11,774 nt of DNA, taken from contig JALQYS010000031.1 in NCBI GenBank assembly GCA_023254015.1, positions 1 to 11,774 on the forward strand, written 5' to 3'. Origin of the DNA: Paracoccaceae bacterium (lineage in GTDB: Bacteria > Pseudomonadota > Alphaproteobacteria > Rhodobacterales > Rhodobacteraceae). The stretch's first letter is position 1. Each line of letters starts with the position of its first letter. The translations under genes and the position numbers were made by a program. The notes beneath the pieces are model-generated. The model worked only from the letters and a program-made list of their open reading frames with translations, did no database searches and was not told the origin of the DNA. This document shows, one piece after another, positions 5,595-11,774 of this stretch.

Positions 5595-6494
5595 CTATTT
5601 GCCCAGATCCAGCGTATGCTGACGAAGCCAGGCCAGAAAGCCGCGCGGGTTGCCCTGCCATTTGGCAAGCTCTGATGCCGGAATCGGTTCACCGACAAAG
5701 GGCCGCTGCGGTTTGAACAGCGACCGTTTGATCTCATAGAGCAACAGCCCCTGACGCAGGGTGTCCGACAGCTTGTTGGCAATCAGGAAGGCGCGGCTGT
5801 TCTGGCCGGGAAAGAACATCGGCACGATCGTTGCGCCGGAAGAGCGCACGATCTTGTGGGTAAAGACATTCCATTCCGCCTCGACCGCCGGGCCCCACCA
5901 GCCTTCGGACATCGCCACCTTGCCAGCCGGGAACAGGATGATGACACCGCCCGCCTTGAGATGCTTCATCGTTTCATCCCGCATCTGCAGCCCAAGTTCG
6001 CGGGCGTTGTCCTCATGCGGGAAGGGGACGGGAATCATGAATTCCTCGACCTCGGGAATGCCGGTAAGCAGACTGCGGGTCAGGATCTTGAAATCGGACC
6101 GCACGCGATTGACCATCTCGGCCATCACCATGCCATCCACCAGCCCGGAGGGGTGATTGGCAACCACGACGACAGGCCCCGTCGCTGGGATGCGCGCAAT
6201 CTCTTCGTCCGGCGTGTCGATGCGGATGCCCATGTGACGGATCGCCTTGGGCCAGAAGGGGGCTCCGAAGGGCGCGCCCGATTTTTCAAAGCTGCGGATA
6301 AGGCGCAAGAGCGTGACCTTGGCCGTCAGCCATTCAAGCGCCCTGATCGTGTTGGCCTTGACCGGATTCTTGAACGTGCCGGCATAGGACAGCCGCCGCA
6401 TGTCATACTGACGCTCAGCCCCCCGCGCACTGGCGCTCTGGCCCTGCGGCGGGACCGCAAGGCCCTTGTCCTTGATCTGCGGCGTCTGGGTCAC
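5595..6494 (-). CDS. Lysophospholipid/1-acyl-glycerol-3-phosphate acyltransferase family protein (PlsC-like)
   Basis: The 299-residue protein has the PlsC-type core: VVVVANHPSGLVDG (108-121), a middle block around IPVPFPHEDNARELG (154-168), FPAGK (188-192) in place of the usual FPEG, and IVPMFFPGQ (223-231). The first block reads His114 with five residues to Asp120, one more than the classical HX4D. This family would transfer an acyl chain to a lysolipid or similar acceptor at the inner membrane; the acceptor cannot be told from sequence. The N-terminal 30 residues are polar and low in complexity. The start is a GTG at 6494 with GGGAAGG about ten bases upstream; a start at Met32 is possible. 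It is the last gene of the ptsH cluster, 30 bases after the ptsH stop, so probably cotranscribed. Confidence 0.87.
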   Translation of the reverse strand: MTQTPQIKDKGLAVPPQGQSASARGAERQYDMRRLSYAGTFKNPVKANTIRALEWLTAKVTLLRLIRSFEKSGAPFGAPFWPKAIRHMGIRIDTPDEEIARIPATGPVVVVANHPSGLVDGMVMAEMVNRVRSDFKILTRSLLTGIPEVEEFMIPVPFPHEDNARELGLQMRDETMKHLKAGGVIILFPAGKVAMSEGWWGPAVEAEWNVFTHKIVRSSGATIVPMFFPGQNSRAFLIANKLSDTLRQGLLLYEIKRSLFKPQRPFVGEPIPASELAKWQGNPRGFLAWLRQHTLDLGK

Positions 6495-6524
6495 GAACCT
6501 AAGCCTTCCCGTCAGCCTCTCGCT

Positions 6525-6794
6525 TCAGCGATCCTCGCCAAAGCGTGCGGCCACCAATGCCTCAAGCGCCTGCGCCAGCTCTGTCGCCTGCGCCCCGCTT
6601 GTCCGCACCTCAATAGTGGTTCCGCGCGAGGCTGCCAACATCAAAAGCCCCATGATGGAATCCCCCGAGACCGTCATGCCGTCCTTCGTGACCTCGGCCA
6701 TGGCGTCATGGGCTTCGACCACCTCGACGAACTTGGCCGAGGCACGGGCATGCAGGCCCTTTTCATTGATGATTTTCAGCACCTGTCCGGTCAT
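6525..6794 (-). CDS. ptsH: Phosphocarrier protein HPr
   Basis: This is an 89-residue HPr. The active-site motif GLHARAS (13-19) holds His15, phosphorylated by enzyme I using PEP, and the regulatory segment GDSIMGLLML (44-53) holds Ser46, the HprK target. Both sites are intact, so the protein can carry both signals. It shuttles phosphate to the EIIA encoded just upstream in the same operon; its ATG overlaps that stop codon by four bases (ATGA), with GGGGAG as ribosome binding site. No sugar permease (EIIB/EIIC) is nearby, which fits a regulatory PTS as described in Sinorhizobium and other alphaproteobacteria. Enzyme I must be encoded elsewhere. Confidence 0.97.
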   Translation of the reverse strand: MTGQVLKIINEKGLHARASAKFVEVVEAHDAMAEVTKDGMTVSGDSIMGLLMLAASRGTTIEVRTSGAQATELAQALEALVAARFGEDR

Positions 6795-7192
6795 CTGGAC
6801 TCCCCGCCCCCAAGATCAAGGCTGTTGATGTATTTGCGTCCGGCCTCCATCGCGCCGGCGACGGCCTCCGCGACCGGCAGGTCACGCGATTTCGCCAGTT
6901 TGATGAGCATGGGCAGGTTCGCGCCATACAGGATTCGCCGCCCTGCCCCGGCGCAGGCCATCAGCGAAAGGTTCGACGGGGAGCCCCCGAACATGTCGGT
7001 CACCAGAACGACCCCGGTTCCCTTGTCAACCTCGTCGGCGGCCTTGCAGATTTCCGCCTGTTTCTGGCCGCGGTCGTGATCATCCTCGATCGTGATCGCG
7101 CGAATGGCCGCTTGTGGCCCGACGACATGCTCAATCGCTGCGAGATACTCGCGCGCCAATCCACCATGTGCAACGATCACGATACCGATCAC
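6791..7192 (-). CDS. manX: PTS EIIA component, mannose family
   Basis: The 133-residue single-domain protein starts MIGIVIVAHG, with His9 as the expected phosphorylation site, and carries VTDMFGGSPSN (64-74), the signature of the mannose-type EIIA fold, with Asp66 near the active His. It would accept phosphate from HPr. Because no EIIB or EIIC follows, it probably acts as a phosphorylation-state sensor rather than in sugar uptake; a homologue named ManX in Sinorhizobium meliloti sits with HPr and HprK. It starts with GTG at 7192, with TAAGG five bases upstream, seven bases after the rapZ stop begins to clear, and overlaps ptsH at its end. Confidence 0.95.
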   Translation of the reverse strand: MIGIVIVAHGGLAREYLAAIEHVVGPQAAIRAITIEDDHDRGQKQAEICKAADEVDKGTGVVLVTDMFGGSPSNLSLMACAGAGRRILYGANLPMLIKLAKSRDLPVAEAVAGAMEAGRKYINSLDLGGGESR

Positions 7193-7198
7193 GCGGCC

Positions 7199-8116
7199 TT
7201 ACCCCGATATCCCAGACGCCGCCTGCGCGCCGTTTCTTTCCAGTTCACGATGCCGTTTTGACACCGTCCAGCCTGTATCCGCAAGCATCTTGCCAAGTTT
7301 TTCTGCAACTGCAACAGACCTGTGTTGCCCCCCGGTGCAGCCGAGGCCGATGGACAGATGCGTCTTGCCCTCATCGCTGTGGGCCGGCAGCAGAAACTGC
7401 AGCAGGCCGGAAACCCTTTCGATGAATTCGTCAAAGCGCGGGTCCTGCGCGATGTCGTCAGCCACCTCGACATCGCGGCCATCCTTGCCGCGCAGGTCGG
7501 GATTCCAATAGGGATTTCGCAAGAAGCGACAGTCGAACACCATATCCAGCCCACGCGGCAGGCCCCGCTTGTAGCTGAACGACTGAATCGACACGGCCAT
7601 ATGGCCGCCCTGACCTTCTCCGAACCACAGCTTGATCTCGGCCCGCAAATCGTGCGGAGAGAGCTCTGTCGTGTCGATCAGATGGTCGGCCCGCGCCCGC
7701 ACCGGCGACAGAAGGTCGATCTCCCGCCTGATCCCCTCGGTCACCGTCTCTCCGCTGGCAAGCGGGTGCCGCCGGCGCGTTTCGCTGTAGCGGCGGATCA
7801 GGGCGTCGGGACTGCAATCAACATACAGCAACTCCAGCCCGACCTTCGGATCGCGCGTCAGCTGGTCGATCATCTCGATCAGACCGGTCACGCTGAAATC
7901 GCGGTTGCGCACATCAATGCCCAAGGCGACAGGCCGCCCCAGCGAAGGGCCGTCGATCAATCGGGGCAGAAAGGACAAGGGAAGATTGTCGATCACCTCC
8001 ATGCCCAGATCTTCCAGCGCATGGATAGCCGTGGATCGCCCGGCGCCAGAAGGCCCTGTCACCAGAAGAAGGCGGTGCTCATGTTGCGTACGGATCCACT
8101 CGGGCACTGCAGACAT
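7199..8116 (-). CDS. rapZ: RNase adapter protein RapZ (YvcJ/YhbJ family nucleotide-binding protein)
   Basis: The protein has 305 residues, slightly longer than E. coli RapZ. A Walker A loop GPSGAGRST (21-29) opens the N-terminal P-loop domain, with LELLYVDC (94-101) as Walker B-like strand. The C-terminal domain has HMAVSIQSFSYKRGLPRGLD (172-191), the FDCRFLRNPYW block and GCTGGQHRSV (259-268). In E. coli RapZ delivers the GlmZ small RNA to RNase E and senses glucosamine-6-phosphate. GlmZ is not known in alphaproteobacteria, so the RNA target here is open. The ATG at 8116 has AAAGGA almost touching it; a GTG three codons later has better spacing and may be the true start. It follows hprK by six bases and precedes manX by six. 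Confidence 0.95.
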   Translation of the reverse strand: MSAVPEWIRTQHEHRLLLVTGPSGAGRSTAIHALEDLGMEVIDNLPLSFLPRLIDGPSLGRPVALGIDVRNRDFSVTGLIEMIDQLTRDPKVGLELLYVDCSPDALIRRYSETRRRHPLASGETVTEGIRREIDLLSPVRARADHLIDTTELSPHDLRAEIKLWFGEGQGGHMAVSIQSFSYKRGLPRGLDMVFDCRFLRNPYWNPDLRGKDGRDVEVADDIAQDPRFDEFIERVSGLLQFLLPAHSDEGKTHLSIGLGCTGGQHRSVAVAEKLGKMLADTGWTVSKRHRELERNGAQAASGISG

Positions 8117-8122
8117 TTCCTT

Positions 8123-8551
8123 TCAGGCGCAGCGGCCATTAAGGACAAGACACCGCACCGCATGTGAAAGATGGGACGGGTCGCTGCCGTAGGCAAGGGC
8201 ACATTCAACCCCAGCCAGAACGATTTTGCGCAAGGGCGGCAGTCTTTCGGTTTCATCGCGAGAAAGATCCACCACCAGATCAACCCTTGCGCAATCAAGC
8301 GCAGCAGCAGTCAGCAGGCCCAGATACCTTGCCTCGATCATTCCACGAAGGTTTTCTGGCGCCCGGGCGTAAAGCACGCCGTCGCTTGCCTCAAGCAGGG
8401 TCTGGTCATCCGCCACCAGCAGGGCGCCCAAGGACATGAGCCTGAGCGCGAGCGAGGATTTCCCCGCGCCCGATGGCCCGATCAGAAGAACGCCCCGACC
8501 ATCGAAGGCGACACAGCTCGCATGAAGGCGTTCGGGCGCCAGCCCCGTCAA
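8123..8551 (-). CDS. hprK: HPr kinase, short alphaproteobacterial form (C-terminal catalytic domain only)
   Basis: The protein has 142 residues, against about 310 in Firmicutes; the N-terminal domain is absent, as is usual in alphaproteobacteria. Visible are the start LHASCVAFDGRGVLLIG, the Walker A GPSGAGKSS (25-33), the catalytic-loop LLVADDQT (44-51) and the segment LRGMIEARYLGLL (68-80). The last corresponds to the HprK signature IE[VA]RGxG, with Tyr76 where Gly is normal. The enzyme phosphorylates HPr on Ser46 using ATP, linking energy state to the PTS branch. It starts with TTG at 8551, and the TTG overlaps the chvG TGA by four bases (TTGA), so translation is probably coupled and possibly weak. 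No in-frame ATG lies near the conserved start. Confidence 0.93.
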   Translation of the reverse strand: MTGLAPERLHASCVAFDGRGVLLIGPSGAGKSSLALRLMSLGALLVADDQTLLEASDGVLYARAPENLRGMIEARYLGLLTAAALDCARVDLVVDLSRDETERLPPLRKIVLAGVECALAYGSDPSHLSHAVRCLVLNGRCA

Positions 8552-10236
8552 ACCGGCAGCCCCACCACAAACCGCGCGCCCAGCGGGTCAGAGGTGGGAT
8601 CGGCGTTTGTGGGGCGGATGTTCTCGGCCCAGATGACACCGCCATGGGCCTCGACGATCTGTTTGGAGATCGACAGGCCGAGGCCCGAGTTGTTGCCGAA
8701 ATGCGTGGCCGGCCGATCGGAATAGAACCGCTTGAATACCTTGGTCAGCGCCTGTTCGGGAATACCGGGGCCGGTATCTTCGACAACCACCAGCACGCGG
8801 TTTTCGCGCTGCCGCGCCCAGACCCGCACGGCGTCGCCATCTTCGCAGAACGAAACGGCATTCGTGATGAGATTGACGAAGACCTGCGCCAGGCGGCCTT
8901 CAAGCCCGTGAATCCGGACCGGATCGGCCGGAAAATCGGTGATGAACTCAACGCCCTTTTCAGCGGCCTGCTGGCCAAGGAAGTCGCACAGGTTGGTCAG
9001 GGTGGTGACAAGATTGAACTCTTCTTCCTGTTCCTTGACCAGCTCGCTATCAAGGCGCGAGGCATTGGAAATGTCGCTGACCAGCCTGTCGAGGCGGCGC
9101 ACGTCATGGTCGATCACGTCCAGCAGCTTTTCCCGATGCTCTTCCTTCTTGACCATCCGCAACGACCCCACGGCCGAGCGCAAGGATGCCAGCGGGTTCT
9201 TGATTTCATGGCTGACATCGGCGGCGAACTGTTCGTTCGCGTCGATCCGGTCATAAAGGGCGGCGACCATGCCGCGCATGGCAACGGAAAGACGGCCAAT
9301 CTCGTCAGGTCGTGCGGCCAGATCCGGAATCCGGATGCGGCCCGGCGTCATCTTGCGCGCGTCGCGGTCACGCCCGAGTTCGGCCGCGGCGGCCAGATCC
9401 GACAACGGGTTGGCGATGGTGGAGGCCAGCACAAGGCTGAGGCCGATCGACACAAGCAAGGCGATGACGAACATTTGCAGGATCTGCTCACGCTCATGCC
9501 GAACCAGACTGTCGATCTCGCCCTCGGCCGAGGTGAGGGCGACAACGCCGACCAGGGCACCGTCCTGCAAAACCGGCGTCGCGACGGCAAAGATCACGCC
9601 GCCCGAAGGGCCCTGACCCGTGGTCGCAAAAGTCTCGCCTGCCACGGCCTTGCCAAACAGCTCTTTTGCCAGCGAGGCGCCGGTCACGCCCCCCCCGGGC
9701 GCCCGGTCGTTGCCGACCAGACGGGAAACCCCGCTCCAGATCGCGCTGAGGAAATCGGTTATCACTGTCGACCGGGGCTTTTCCGAGGGAAGGTCCGGCC
9801 GATCTTTGCCAATGCCCTGCGCCACAAGGGCGCCCTTCGGGTCAAACAGGAAAACCTGCAACCCGGGCCCGACGGCAATATCGTTGATCAGGCGCGGCAA
9901 CTGCCCGTCACTGCGCTGCGCCACGGCGACGATATTGGCGACAAGCTGCGCCTCGGTCACCAGCGCCTTTTCACGCTGTTCAACAAGGCTGTCACGGAAC
10001 GGGTTCAGAAACAGGACCCCCGCCACCAGGATGATCAGCGCCATAAGGTTGAAAACAATGATCTTGCGGGCAAGAGGCGACTTGTTCAGCGACAGCAGCC
10101 CGCGCCGCGCCCTGCCTTCGCGCAGCACCGGATCAAGCACCGTGTCAGGCGATTCCCAATCCTCGCCCAGCAGAACGTCGCCGGCCGCCTGAGCAGGCCG
10201 TGACGTTCCGATGTCGATCTTTCCGGCCGCGGTCAT
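8548..10236 (-). CDS. chvG: Sensor histidine kinase ChvG (ExoS)
   Basis: The 562-residue inner-membrane kinase has a cytoplasmic N-terminus of about 58 residues, TM1 at about 59-78, a periplasmic sensor of about 175 residues, TM2 at about 255-275, a HAMP domain to about 335, then HisKA and HATPase domains. The phosphorylated His343 is in ADVSHEIKNPLASLRSA. The ATP site shows NLITNA (455-460), DTGPGIPE (487-494) and NSGLGLSISK (516-525). ChvG responds to acid and envelope stress in rhizobia and Agrobacterium, where it is restrained by periplasmic ExoR; exoR is not in this window. It phosphorylates ChvI, encoded seven bases upstream in the same unit. The length and long periplasmic domain match the family. 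Confidence 0.95.
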   Translation of the reverse strand: MTAAGKIDIGTSRPAQAAGDVLLGEDWESPDTVLDPVLREGRARRGLLSLNKSPLARKIIVFNLMALIILVAGVLFLNPFRDSLVEQREKALVTEAQLVANIVAVAQRSDGQLPRLINDIAVGPGLQVFLFDPKGALVAQGIGKDRPDLPSEKPRSTVITDFLSAIWSGVSRLVGNDRAPGGGVTGASLAKELFGKAVAGETFATTGQGPSGGVIFAVATPVLQDGALVGVVALTSAEGEIDSLVRHEREQILQMFVIALLVSIGLSLVLASTIANPLSDLAAAAELGRDRDARKMTPGRIRIPDLAARPDEIGRLSVAMRGMVAALYDRIDANEQFAADVSHEIKNPLASLRSAVGSLRMVKKEEHREKLLDVIDHDVRRLDRLVSDISNASRLDSELVKEQEEEFNLVTTLTNLCDFLGQQAAEKGVEFITDFPADPVRIHGLEGRLAQVFVNLITNAVSFCEDGDAVRVWARQRENRVLVVVEDTGPGIPEQALTKVFKRFYSDRPATHFGNNSGLGLSISKQIVEAHGGVIWAENIRPTNADPTSDPLGARFVVGLPV

Positions 10237-10243
10237 TCAGCGT

Positions 10244-10945
10244 TCATTCTTCGTTGTAGCGATAGCCAATGCCGTAAAGCGTCTCGATCGCCGAGAATTC
10301 TTCGTCAACCGACCGCATCTTCTTGCGCAATCGCTTGATGTGGCTGTCGATGGTGCGGTCGTCGACATAGACCTGATCATCATAGGCCACGTCCATCAAC
10401 TGGTCGCGCGACTTGACGAAACCGGGCCGCAGCGCAAGCGCCTGCAGCAACATGAACTCGGTCACGGTGAGCGAGACATCCTTGCCCTTCCAGGACACGG
10501 AATGGCGCAGGGGGTCCATCCGCAGATGACCGCGCTCGATGATCTTGGTCTCTTCGGTGACGGCCACCTCGCCGGTGGTGATGGCATCCTGCCGGCGCAG
10601 GAGCGAACGGATGCGCTCAACCAGAAGCCGCTGGCTGAAGGGCTTTTTCACATAGTCATCCGCGCCCATGCGCAGGCCCAGGACCTCGTCGATCTCGTCA
10701 TCCTTCGAGGTGAGGAAGATCACCGGCATGGTGGTTTTCTGCCGCAGGCGCTGCAGCAGGTCCATCCCGTCCATTCGGGGCATCTTGATGTCCAGCACCG
10801 CCATGTCGGGCAGGCGGCGATTGAAGGCATCAAGGGCCGATTGCCCGTCATTATAGGTTTCCACCTCGAAACCTTCTGCCTCAAGAGTCATCGAAACCGA
10901 CGTCAGGATGTTCCTGTCGTCGTCTACAAGGGCGATCCTTGCCAT
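10244..10945 (-). CDS. chvI: Two-component response regulator ChvI (OmpR/PhoB type)
   Basis: The protein has 233 residues. The start at ATG 10945 (MARIALVDDD) is chosen over 33 extra upstream codons because a receiver domain begins here and GGGAAG precedes it. Receiver residues are the acidic triad at 8-10, phospho-acceptor Asp52 in VLDIKMP, Thr79 in FLTSKDD and Lys101 in VKKPF. The C-terminal half is a winged-helix DNA-binding domain (SLTVTEFMLLQAL, RTIDSHIKRLRKKM, ETLYGIGYRY). It is the output partner of ChvG and controls envelope, exopolysaccharide, acid-response and some central carbon genes in relatives. It is the first gene of the minus-strand cluster and is divergent from pckA across a shared 346-bp region. 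Confidence 0.96.
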   Translation of the reverse strand: MARIALVDDDRNILTSVSMTLEAEGFEVETYNDGQSALDAFNRRLPDMAVLDIKMPRMDGMDLLQRLRQKTTMPVIFLTSKDDEIDEVLGLRMGADDYVKKPFSQRLLVERIRSLLRRQDAITTGEVAVTEETKIIERGHLRMDPLRHSVSWKGKDVSLTVTEFMLLQALALRPGFVKSRDQLMDVAYDDQVYVDDRTIDSHIKRLRKKMRSVDEEFSAIETLYGIGYRYNEE

Positions 10946-11291
10946 GATTTGGGCTTCCCTATTCTGCTCGGCTTGCCTGATTTTTCTCGTATGATCCATT
11001 TTCCGGCCGATGGAATCAACCTCTATGTGCGAATCACCCCGCACAGCGCCCTCATTGAGTCACCGAAAGTCCCAAGAATTGACTAATTTGCCGCAGTTGT
11101 TTCCGATGGTGGCGATTGATCGCGCAAATAGGGCGGTGGTTGCGCTAACTATGCGTTTGCGTCCTATTCTGGGCAAAATCACCGTGTTATAGCGCGGCCG
11201 TGGGATGGATTACCCCACGAGATGGGCAGCCTTTGGCCCGGCCGCCCCAGGTCTGACCACCCCGCCCAAGGCGGATACAGGAGCTTGCAGG
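10946..11291. promoter_or_regulatory. Shared divergent control region between chvI and pckA
   Basis: This 346-bp stretch holds no ORF I would support and must contain both promoters. On the plus strand the only promoter-like sequence I can point to is TTGCGC (11140-11145) with TATTCT 19 bases later (11165-11170), which is weak. The pckA leader has two short hairpins: CGTGGG (11199-11204) with CCCACG (11214-11219), and CCGCC-CAA-GGCGG (11262-11274). The latter ends just before the ribosome binding site CAGGAG (11278-11283). On the minus strand toward chvI no good -10/-35 pair stands out. Regulation of pckA by phosphorylated ChvI, known in Agrobacterium, could act here; I did not identify a binding site. 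Confidence 0.6.
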
Positions 11292-11774
11292 ATGACAAAT
11301 GGACGCGTGAACCCCAAGGCAACGCTTGAGGCACAAGGCATCACGGGACTGGGCAACGTCCATTACAACTACATTGAACCTGCTTTGGTGGAGGCCGCCG
11401 TCGCCCGCGGCGAAGGGCGTCTGGGCAAGGGCGGCGCCTTCCTGTGCACCACCGGTCAATTCACCGGCCGCTCGCCGAAAGACAAGTTCGTCGTCCGCAC
11501 CCCTTCGGTTGAAAACACCATCTGGTGGGAAAACAACGCCCCGATGGCGCCCGAAGCGTTTGACCGCCTGCATGCCGACATGCTGGCCCATATGAAAGGC
11601 CGCGACTACTTCGTGCAGGACCTGTTCGGTGGTGCCGATCCGGCGCACCGGCTGGATGTGCGTGTGGTGACCGAACTGGCCTGGCACGGGCTTTTCATCC
11701 GCCACATGCTGCGCCGCCCCGAACGGGCCGAGCTGGACAGCTTCATCCCGGAATGGACGATCATCAACTGCCCG
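11292..11774 (+). CDS. pckA: Phosphoenolpyruvate carboxykinase (ATP), N-terminal 161 residues (runs off window)
   Basis: An open frame runs from ATG 11292 to the window end, exactly 161 codons without a stop. A ribosome binding site CAGGAG lies eight bases upstream. The protein begins MTNGRVNPKATLEAQG and contains VHYNYIEPALVEAAV, then GAFLCTTGQFTGRSPKDKF (48-66) with substrate-binding Arg60, VQDLFGGADP and the RVVTELAWHGLFIRHML segment. All are typical of ATP-dependent PEP carboxykinase (about 530 residues in full). The enzyme converts oxaloacetate and ATP to PEP and CO2, the first committed step of gluconeogenesis on organic acids. The kinase-loop and metal-binding motifs lie beyond the window. 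Adjacency to chvI is a recurring alphaproteobacterial arrangement. Confidence 0.96.
   Translation, partial: MTNGRVNPKATLEAQGITGLGNVHYNYIEPALVEAAVARGEGRLGKGGAFLCTTGQFTGRSPKDKFVVRTPSVENTIWWENNAPMAPEAFDRLHADMLAHMKGRDYFVQDLFGGADPAHRLDVRVVTELAWHGLFIRHMLRRPERAELDSFIPEWTIINCP

Noticed and set aside
5856..7079. Plus-strand open frame of 407 codons opposite the acyltransferase, ptsH and manX genes
   Set aside because: It spans three real genes and their junctions, which no conserved protein would do; no motifs are visible.
8171..8725. Plus-strand open frame of 184 codons opposite hprK
   Set aside because: No homology that I recognise, and hprK on the other strand has intact Walker A and catalytic motifs.
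8473..10203. Plus-strand open frame of 576 codons opposite chvG
   Set aside because: Antisense to a clearly conserved kinase gene and with low-complexity basic composition; a codon-bias shadow.
11187..11705. Minus-strand open frame of 172 codons over the start of pckA
   Set aside because: The plus-strand reading gives an unmistakable PEP carboxykinase with a ribosome binding site; the minus frame is its shadow.

Overview
The window (11,774 bases, GC-rich) reads as chromosomal DNA of an alphaproteobacterium of the Rhodobacterales (Paracoccus/Rhodobacter-like). Three things point there: a DUF6473 protein, a family I know mainly from that order; a chvI-chvG-hprK-rapZ-manX-ptsH cluster divergent from pckA; and etf/hbd beta-oxidation genes. 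The lineage is inferred from gene content only.

Region 1 (1-200): the 3' end of etfA (+), then a perfect 28-bp palindrome and a strong hairpin terminator. Region 2 (202-3545, minus strand): a compact four-gene operon transcribed in the order flavin monooxygenase-like oxidoreductase, Rid-family protein, DUF1028 (Ntn-hydrolase-like) protein, LysR regulator. It looks like a small self-regulated catabolic or detoxification module of unknown substrate. The Rid protein lacks the catalytic arginine of imine deaminases. A perfect 11-bp inverted repeat (3622-3650) lies upstream and may be the LysR operator, the terminator of the next gene, or both. Region 3 (3656-4483, minus): a DUF6473 gene with SGNH-hydrolase-like sequence blocks.

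Region 4 (4505-5589): a divergent control region with repeated TTTGCTGCA motifs, then hbdA (+), 3-hydroxybutyryl-CoA dehydrogenase. In relatives, as I recall, etfB-etfA-hbd are adjacent, so regions 2 and 3 seem to separate a functional unit. hbdA ends at an elaborate multi-armed inverted repeat. Region 5 (5595-10945, minus): a seven-gene, tightly packed unit transcribed chvI, chvG, hprK, rapZ, manX (EIIA), ptsH (HPr), acyltransferase. It joins an envelope/acid-sensing two-component system to a regulatory, sugar-transport-free PTS branch. HPr keeps both His15 (EI/EIIA phosphorelay) and Ser46 (HprK target).

Region 6 (10946-11774): a 346-bp divergent control region and the first 161 codons of pckA (+), a gluconeogenic gene known to respond to ChvG-ChvI in Agrobacterium. 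The right half is therefore a carbon/envelope regulatory locus; the left half is more accessory. I see no RNA genes, insertion sequences or CRISPR arrays. The most open-ended item is the four-gene operon in region 2, whose pathway I cannot name.
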